From Propionibacteriaceae bacterium (lineage in GTDB: Bacteria; Actinomycetota; Actinomycetes; Propionibacteriales; Propionibacteriaceae), in the NCBI GenBank assembly GCA_030538175.1, contig JAUNUL010000060.1:1-11783 (forward strand): DNA of 11,783 nucleotides, given 5' to 3'. The position numbers and the translations under genes were made by a program. The notes below the pieces were generated by a model that saw only the letters and a list, made by a program, of their open reading frames with translations, made no database searches and had not been told where the DNA came from. Shown here one piece after another: positions 7,443 to 11,783 of the stretch (its first letter is position 1; the number at the start of each line of letters is the position of its first letter).

Positions 7443-8476
7443 CGGCCGGTGGATCAACCACCACTCCCCACTCGCCCGGCACGCCCGGTGGCGACAGCGG
7501 CTGGACGGCGCTCATCGGATGGTCGATCGGTTCGCTGATCGGGAACATGGCGCTCATCCTGACCGGTGCCCTCGTGCGCCTGACCAAGTCGGGGCTGGGC
7601 TGCCCCACCTGGCCGAAGTGCACCGACGACTCCTTCATCCCCGTGGGCATGGGCCTGCACGGTGCCATCGAGTTCGGCAACCGGCTCCTCACGTTCGCCC
7701 TCGTCGCGCTGGCCATCGGCACCTTCGTCGCCGCGTTGCGTGTGCTGGACCGGGGCAAGCGACGCCCCGATCTCGTCCGGCTCTCCGTCATCGCAGCCCT
7801 GGGCATCCCGGCCCAGGCGATCATCGGTGGCATCACCGTGCTCACCCAGCTCAACCCTTATGTCGTCGGCCTGCACCTCGTGGTGTCCGTCGGGCTGATC
7901 GTGATCCTGGTGCTGCTCGTTCGGCGAGCACGGCGCATCCCGGCCCGGCCGATGCGGGCGCTCGGCCGCAACCTGGTCGCCGCCAGCTTCTGGCTGATGA
8001 TGGTCGTTGTGTTGCTCGGCGTCCTGGTCACCGGTTCAGCACCCCACGCTGGTGATGATGCCGCGATGCGCACCGGCTTCGACGTCGAAACGGTCGCGAA
8101 GATTCACGCGTGGGTCCTGTGGGGCACGATGGTCGTGGTCGCGGCCGCCTGGTGGATCACCCGCGCCCGGCAGGTCACCTGGCTCGTCATCGCCTCCCTG
8201 CTCCAGGGATTGGTCGGCTATCTGCAGTATTTCAACGGCCTGCCGATCTGGATCGTCGCCTTCCACATGATCGGCGTAGCGGTCATCGCTGCGGTCGTCG
8301 GCAACATGTTCTGGGCCCTGGGCACCAAGGAATCGATTCCGCAGGCGGTAGCCGGTCCCGCCGGAGGACCTGTCCGCGGCCCGGGAGACGACCCTCCCGG
8401 CCGCCGTGGCGCAGGTCACCGCCTGACAACAATGCCGTTGCCCCGCGTGGCGCAACCGCGCCAGCCCTGTCGCTGA
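7430..8476 (+). CDS. ctaA: CtaA, heme A synthase (COX15/CtaA family)
   Basis: CtaA oxidises the heme O methyl group to a formyl to give heme A for aa3-type cytochrome oxidase in the cytoplasmic membrane. The 348-residue protein has eight predicted membrane helices. Heme and catalytic candidates are His77 with Glu81 (GLHGAIEFGNR), His149 (VVGLHLVVS), His226 (AKIHAWVLW) and His279 (AFHMIGV). The conserved first extracellular loop carries the cysteine pair GLGCPTWPKC (Cys58, Cys64). A second loop cysteine pair, seen in some bacilli, is absent. The ATG at 7430 has AAAGG 7 nt upstream and overlaps the permease gene by 13 nt, implying coupled translation. The frame is open further 5', but that part lies inside the permease gene. 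After the last helix there is a Pro/Gly/Arg-rich tail of about 45 residues, probably disordered. Confidence 0.94.
   Translation: MDVVTAGGSTTTPHSPGTPGGDSGWTALIGWSIGSLIGNMALILTGALVRLTKSGLGCPTWPKCTDDSFIPVGMGLHGAIEFGNRLLTFALVALAIGTFVAALRVLDRGKRRPDLVRLSVIAALGIPAQAIIGGITVLTQLNPYVVGLHLVVSVGLIVILVLLVRRARRIPARPMRALGRNLVAASFWLMMVVVLLGVLVTGSAPHAGDDAAMRTGFDVETVAKIHAWVLWGTMVVVAAAWWITRARQVTWLVIASLLQGLVGYLQYFNGLPIWIVAFHMIGVAVIAAVVGNMFWALGTKESIPQAVAGPAGGPVRGPGDDPPGRRGAGHRLTTMPLPRVAQPRQPCR
8437..8456. repeat. Imperfect 20-bp palindrome at the 3' end of ctaA
   Basis: GTTGCCCCGCGTGGCGCAAC reads nearly the same on both strands, with perfect GTTGC/GCAAC arms and four non-symmetrical inner positions. It falls in the unconserved ctaA tail, 36 bp upstream of the sortase start. 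It contains CCCCGCGTGG (8441-8450), which recurs twice downstream of the sortase gene. A regulator site for the sortase is possible but unsupported. Confidence 0.4.
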
Positions 8477-8491
8477 GGTGACACTTGGCTG

Positions 8492-9094
8492 GTGTCCCGT
8501 GCGCCACAGACTTCATCTCGGCACGCGCCATCCAGTCCATACGGTTATCGGATCGCGGCGCTGCTCGCCACGCTTGTCGTGCTGGTCGTCTCGGCCGTCG
8601 TGCTGACGTCGTACGCCCAAGCCAAGCGCATTCCACCCAATGCCGGTGGTGCAAGCATCCCCACGGTCACCCGCATCCCCACCCTGGGGCTGACCGTGCC
8701 AACCATGTCCATCGTGGAACAGGGTGCGGTGCTCGATCCGCCGGCGGATCCGCAACGCGCTGGCTGGTGGGCAGGTGGGGCGTTGCCGGGGGCAGAAACC
8801 GGCAGCGTGGTCATCACCGCGCACAAATTGCATGGCGGCGGTGGGGCCTTCGACACTCTCGCAAAGGTCAAGCGCGGAGCGCTGGTGACGATCGGCACCG
8901 AGGCTGGCGTACAAAACTATGAGGTCGTCAGCGTGAGGAACTATGACCGGGCGGAATTCGCCGAACGAGCGGGAGACTTCTTCCGGACCGACGGGAAGCA
9001 CCGACTGGTGCTGATCACGTGTTATGACTGGAACGGCACCGACTGGAATGGCAACACGGTCGTGATCGCCCGCTCCAACACACCCGAGGCCTAA
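8492..9094 (+). CDS. Sortase, class F-like
   Basis: A membrane-anchored cysteine transpeptidase of 200 residues, expected to face the cell-wall side and attach or process surface proteins carrying an LPxTG-like signal. One N-terminal hydrophobic helix (about residues 21-40) follows a short basic cytoplasmic segment. The catalytic triad is visible: His111 in ITAHKLHGGGGAF, Cys177 in LVLITCYDW and Arg194 in VVIARSN. The single anchor, short length and TAH-GG-GAF region fit class F sortases of actinobacteria. The GTG at 8492 lies 15 nt after the ctaA stop, with GAGGTG about 11 nt upstream. No substrate with an LPxTG motif, hydrophobic segment and basic tail is encoded in the window, so this is an orphan sortase. 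It may ride on ctaA transcription. The class is less certain than the family. Confidence 0.9.
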   Translation: MSRAPQTSSRHAPSSPYGYRIAALLATLVVLVVSAVVLTSYAQAKRIPPNAGGASIPTVTRIPTLGLTVPTMSIVEQGAVLDPPADPQRAGWWAGGALPGAETGSVVITAHKLHGGGGAFDTLAKVKRGALVTIGTEAGVQNYEVVSVRNYDRAEFAERAGDFFRTDGKHRLVLITCYDWNGTDWNGNTVVIARSNTPEA

Positions 9095-9117
9095 CACCTC
9101 ACCACACCCGCCGATCA

Positions 9118-9156
9118 GCCACCTCGGGACCCCGCGTGGCCCGGGACCCCGCGTGG
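9118..9156. repeat. Short tandem repeat and hairpin in the sortase-ctaB convergent gap
   Basis: The 96-nt gap between the convergent sortase and ctaB stops holds two exact copies of CGGGACCCCGCGTGG (9125-9139 and 9142-9156) with a 17-bp period. The first copy also closes a hairpin, GCCAC (9118-9122) with GTGGC (9136-9140). It may serve as a bidirectional termination region, though there is no T-run on either side. The 12-mer CCCGGGACCCCG recurs at 10183-10194, upstream of ctaB. Confidence 0.55.
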
Positions 9157-9190
9157 AGGGACGCCCGGACGACGGATCAGCGTTGGCTGG

Positions 9191-10132
9191 TCAGAAGATC
9201 AACGGATCGATAGCCGCGGCGAGGAAGACCAACGCGAGGTAGCTGTTCGACCAATGGAACAACCGCATGGGCTTGAGCGCCGCATCCAGCGCGCCCGCCC
9301 GGGCACGACGCAACAGGTTGACGGCCTCCACGAGGAACACCGCACCGCCGAGACCGGCCACCAGCGGATAGAGCCAGCCCGTGCCCGCGGCCGGCCACAA
9401 GGTCATGGACACGGCCACCATCAGCACTGAATAGATCAGGATCCGCCACGCCACCCGCGGGGCCGACATGACGACGGGGAGCATGGGCACCCCGGCATTC
9501 GCATAGTCCTCCCGATAACGGAAGGCCAGCGCCCACGTGTGCGGCGGTGTCCACAGGAACACGATCGCGAACAGGATCAGCGGCGGCAGGGCAACAGAGC
9601 CGGTCACGGCGGTCCAACCGATCAGCGGCGGGAAACAGCCCGCGATGCCGCCCCACACGATGTTCTGCGACATCGTGCGCTTGAGCCACATCGTATAGAC
9701 GAGCACATAGAACGCATTGGCCGCCAGCGCCAGGACCGCCGACAGCCAGTTCACAAAGACGGCGAAGAGCACGGTGGCGGCAATGCCCAGCACGATGCCG
9801 AAGATCGTGCCGTGCAGCGGCTGCACCTGGTGGCGAGGCATCGGACGCCGCCGCGTGCGACGCATCTTCTCGTCGATGTCGCGATCCAGGACGCAGTTGA
9901 AGACGTTGGCGCTGCCCGCCGCCAAGGCACCGGCCACGAGCGTCCAGAAGACGAGCATCAGGTTCGGCACGCCGCCAGCCGCGAGGAACATCGCCGGGGC
10001 GGTCGTGACCAGCAGCAACTCGATGATGCGAGGCTTGGTGAGTGCCACATAGGCCTTGATGACGTCGACCCAGGTCGCGGCGTCGCCCGAGGGGGCAGTC
10101 AAGGGAGTGGTTTCGACCTGCAAGCGGGACAC
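9191..10132 (-). CDS. ctaB: CtaB, heme O synthase (protoheme IX farnesyltransferase)
   Basis: CtaB transfers a farnesyl group from farnesyl diphosphate to protoheme IX, producing heme O, the substrate of CtaA. It is a polytopic membrane prenyltransferase of the UbiA superfamily. The 313-residue protein shows LTKPRIIELLLVTT (31-44), the first diphosphate/Mg-binding motif NCVLDRDID with Asp83, Asp85 and Asp87 followed by MRRTRRRP (90-97), and the second polar block WTPPHTWALAFRYREDYANAG (from Trp194; His198, Asp209). These are diagnostic for the family. The GTG at 10132 is preceded by AGAAGG four bases upstream, a rather short spacing. The frame stays open far upstream, but that part is the intergenic region and antisense of tkt and is not protein-like. 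It is divergent from tkt and convergent with the sortase, as ctaB and tkt are neighbours in many actinobacteria. Confidence 0.94.
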   Translation of the reverse strand: MSRLQVETTPLTAPSGDAATWVDVIKAYVALTKPRIIELLLVTTAPAMFLAAGGVPNLMLVFWTLVAGALAAGSANVFNCVLDRDIDEKMRRTRRRPMPRHQVQPLHGTIFGIVLGIAATVLFAVFVNWLSAVLALAANAFYVLVYTMWLKRTMSQNIVWGGIAGCFPPLIGWTAVTGSVALPPLILFAIVFLWTPPHTWALAFRYREDYANAGVPMLPVVMSAPRVAWRILIYSVLMVAVSMTLWPAAGTGWLYPLVAGLGGAVFLVEAVNLLRRARAGALDAALKPMRLFHWSNSYLALVFLAAAIDPLIF

Positions 10133-10357
10133 AAGACCTTCTTCGGCTCCAACGACAAGGGAGTCAACGGGTGAAAAAAGAACCCGGGACCCCGGCAGTC
10201 TACGACAGAGGCGCGAAATCGACAGGATTCCCGCCATCCATCGGTCACCCGACCTATCCCCGGCCGCACGTCTTGGGCAGTAAGGTGGCAAGTGGTGTGC
10301 CCGGGAACGAGACGCCTGGCGACACCGTGAAGGCGACGCAAATTGAGAGGAACTCGC
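10133..10357. other. Divergent ctaB-tkt intergenic region
   Basis: This 225-nt region must contain promoters for both ctaB (leftward) and tkt (rightward). I see no strong consensus pair. Weak candidates are TAAGGT at 10281-10286 (plus strand, TANNNT type, no matching -35), TAGACT at 10204-10199 (minus strand) and a lone TTGACT at 10168-10163 (minus strand). A GC stretch with a T-run toward ctaB is listed separately. No riboswitch motif that I recognise and no tRNA is present. The tkt ribosome site GAGAGG is at 10345-10350. Confidence 0.45.
10174..10195 (-). terminator. Terminator-like GC stem plus T-run in the ctaB leader
   Basis: On the minus strand CCGGGGTCCCGG (10195-10184) can form a 4-5 bp stem and is followed by GTTCTTTTTT (10183-10174), about 40 nt before the ctaB GTG. 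The stem is short for an efficient intrinsic terminator. It could attenuate ctaB, stop antisense transcription leaving the tkt promoter region, or be fortuitous. Confidence 0.3.
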
Positions 10358-11783
10358 GTGAGCACTAGCACTTATCCCGATGGCTGGACTGATGTGGACT
10401 CGCGGGCCGTCGACACCGCTCGCCTGTTGGCCGCGGATGCAGTGCAGAAGACCGGCAACGGTCACCCCGGCACCGCGATGAGCCTCGCGCCGGTGGCCTA
10501 TCTGCTGTTCCAGAAGACGATGCGACACAACCCGGCTGACCCCCAGTGGGCTGGCCGCGACCGTTTCGTCTTGTCCTGCGGCCATTCGTCCCTGACGTTG
10601 TACAACCAGCTTTATCTCGGTGGCTTCGGTCTCGAGCTCGATGACCTCAAGGCCCTGCGCACGTGGGGATCCCAGACCCCGGGACACCCGGAGTTCCAGC
10701 ACACCCCGGGCGTGGAAACCACGACCGGCCCGCTCGGCACTGGCGTCGCCAACGCTGTGGGCATGGCCATGGCCGCCCGCCGCAAACGCGGTCTCTTCGA
10801 CCCCGAGCCCGCGCCGGGGCAGTCCATCTTCGACCACGAGATCTATTGCCTGGCCTCCGACGGCGACCTCCAGGAGGGCGTGTCCGGCGAGGCTTCCTCT
10901 CTGGCTGCCACCCAGCGGCTCGGCAATCTGACCCTGATCTGGGATGACAACCGGATCTCGATCGAGGATGACACCCGGATCGCGTTCACCGAAGACGTCG
11001 CGGCACGCTATGCGGCATATGGCTGGCACGTCCAGACCGTCAACTGGCTCGGCTCCGACGACGAGGGCTACGCCGAGGACCTCGCCACACTCGCCGCAGC
11101 GCTCGAGGCGGCCAAGCAGGTCACCGACCGCCCCAGCTTCATCCAACTGCGCACGATCATCGCCTGGCCCGCACCCAAGATGCAGGGCACCGGCGCCTCC
11201 CATGGCGCAGCGTTGGGCGACGAGGAGATCGCAGCGACGAAGAAACTCCTGGGCTTCGACCCCAAGCAGACCTTCGAGGTGTCCGACGAGGTCATCAAGC
11301 ACACCCGCGGCCTGATCGAGCGCGGCACGCAGGCCCAGGCCGAATGGCAGGCCCAGTTCGACGAGTGGCGTGCCGCCAACCCCGAGCGTGCGGAGCTCTT
11401 CGACCGGCTCAGCAGCAACACTCTCCCCGCTGATTGGGATGCCGACCTGCCCGTCTATGAAACCAGCGAGAAGGGCATCGCCACCCGCGCAGCCTCCGGC
11501 GAATTCTTGACCGCTGCTGCGAAAACCCTGCCGGAGCTGTGGGGCGGCTCCGCCGACCTGGCCGGTTCGAACAACACCACCCCGAAGGGCGAGCCCAGCT
11601 TCCTGCCCGAGGACCGCCAGTCCGAGATGTTCTCCGGCAGCGAATATGGCCGGGTGCTCCACTTCGGCATCCGCGAGCACGCGATGGGCGCGATCATGAA
11701 CGGCATCGCCCAGGCTGGCGGGACCCGGGTCTATGGCGGCACGTTCATGGTCTTCTCGGACTACATGCGCCCGCCGGTCCGCC
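10358..11783 (+). CDS. tkt: Transketolase (C-terminus cut by window edge)
   Basis: Transketolase moves two-carbon ketol units between sugar phosphates in the pentose phosphate pathway, using thiamine diphosphate and a divalent metal. From the GTG at 10358 (GAGAGG 7 nt upstream) 475 codons are present out of the roughly 700 usual for actinobacteria. Visible features are TGNGHPGTAMSLAP with His36, LSCGHSS with His76, the ThDP/metal-binding motif SDGDLQEGVSGE (Asp170) extending to LIWDDNRISIEDDT (Asn198), GTGASHGAALGDEEI, the start of the pyrimidine-binding domain at WGGSADLAGSNNT, the catalytic Glu440 in GIREHAMGAIMNGIA, and GGTFMVFSDYMRPP at the edge. The remaining pyrimidine domain and the C-terminal domain are outside. 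It would lead a rightward operon, often tkt-tal-zwf in actinobacteria, which cannot be checked here. Confidence 0.97.
   Translation, partial: MSTSTYPDGWTDVDSRAVDTARLLAADAVQKTGNGHPGTAMSLAPVAYLLFQKTMRHNPADPQWAGRDRFVLSCGHSSLTLYNQLYLGGFGLELDDLKALRTWGSQTPGHPEFQHTPGVETTTGPLGTGVANAVGMAMAARRKRGLFDPEPAPGQSIFDHEIYCLASDGDLQEGVSGEASSLAATQRLGNLTLIWDDNRISIEDDTRIAFTEDVAARYAAYGWHVQTVNWLGSDDEGYAEDLATLAAALEAAKQVTDRPSFIQLRTIIAWPAPKMQGTGASHGAALGDEEIAATKKLLGFDPKQTFEVSDEVIKHTRGLIERGTQAQAEWQAQFDEWRAANPERAELFDRLSSNTLPADWDADLPVYETSEKGIATRAASGEFLTAAAKTLPELWGGSADLAGSNNTTPKGEPSFLPEDRQSEMFSGSEYGRVLHFGIREHAMGAIMNGIAQAGGTRVYGGTFMVFSDYMRPPVR

Noticed and set aside
8448..8463. A TGGCG/CGCCA hairpin near the ctaA stop as a terminator.
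   Set aside because: The stem is only 5 bp with no T-run, it lies within coding sequence, and it is followed closely by the sortase gene.
10196..10357. A riboswitch, such as a thiamine pyrophosphate switch, in the tkt leader.
   Set aside because: I could not find the conserved thi-box segments or another known riboswitch core.
9191..11680. A very long minus-strand open frame reaching from ctaB through the intergenic region and across tkt.
   Set aside because: Only the part from the GTG at 10132 matches CtaB. The rest is antisense to well-conserved transketolase sequence and has no recognisable domain; long antisense frames are expected in high-GC genomes.

Overview
The window is high-GC DNA with short or overlapping gene junctions, GTG starts and SD-type ribosome sites, typical of an actinobacterium. 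The gene set and order (sufR-sufB-sufD-sufC-sufS, a divergent ABC transporter-ctaA unit, then ctaB and tkt) follow the conserved actinobacterial chromosomal neighbourhood also known from Mycobacterium tuberculosis (around Rv1449c-Rv1464). The family level cannot be fixed from the sequence alone; a Propionibacteriales-type organism is a guess.

Left part (1-5105, minus strand): the SUF iron-sulfur cluster operon, read right to left. It starts with the Fe-S sensing repressor SufR, followed by the scaffold subunits SufB and SufD, the ATPase SufC, and the cysteine desulfurase SufS, which runs off the left edge. Junctions are tight: sufR/sufB are 1 nt apart, sufD/sufC 4 nt apart, and sufC/sufS overlap as ATGA. 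The exception is an 85-nt sufB-sufD gap holding two overlapping, mutually exclusive GC hairpins. A CAAC-N6-GTTG palindrome, the SufR-box pattern described in cyanobacteria, overlaps the probable sufR promoter.

Middle (5137-9094, plus strand): a divergent run of an alpha/beta hydrolase, an ABC ATPase, an ABC-2 type permease, heme A synthase (ctaA) and a class-F-like sortase. ATPase/permease and permease/ctaA genes overlap, so they are probably co-translated. This unit shares its upstream region with sufR, so SufR could touch both Fe-S and heme A supply.

Right part: ctaB (heme O synthase, minus strand) converges on the sortase gene across a 96-nt gap with a short tandem repeat. It diverges from a transketolase gene (tkt) that runs off the right edge. 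CtaB makes heme O and CtaA oxidises it to heme A for cytochrome aa3 oxidase, so the window joins Fe-S assembly, heme A synthesis and the pentose phosphate pathway.

Most of the window is ordinary housekeeping DNA. I see no tRNA or rRNA gene, CRISPR array, insertion sequence or prophage, and no clearly novel multi-gene system. The second-look items are the SufR operator/promoter layout, the sufB-sufD alternative hairpins, a duplicated segment in the SufS N-terminal extension, the coupled ABC-ctaA unit, and the orphan sortase flanked by a shared 10-mer.
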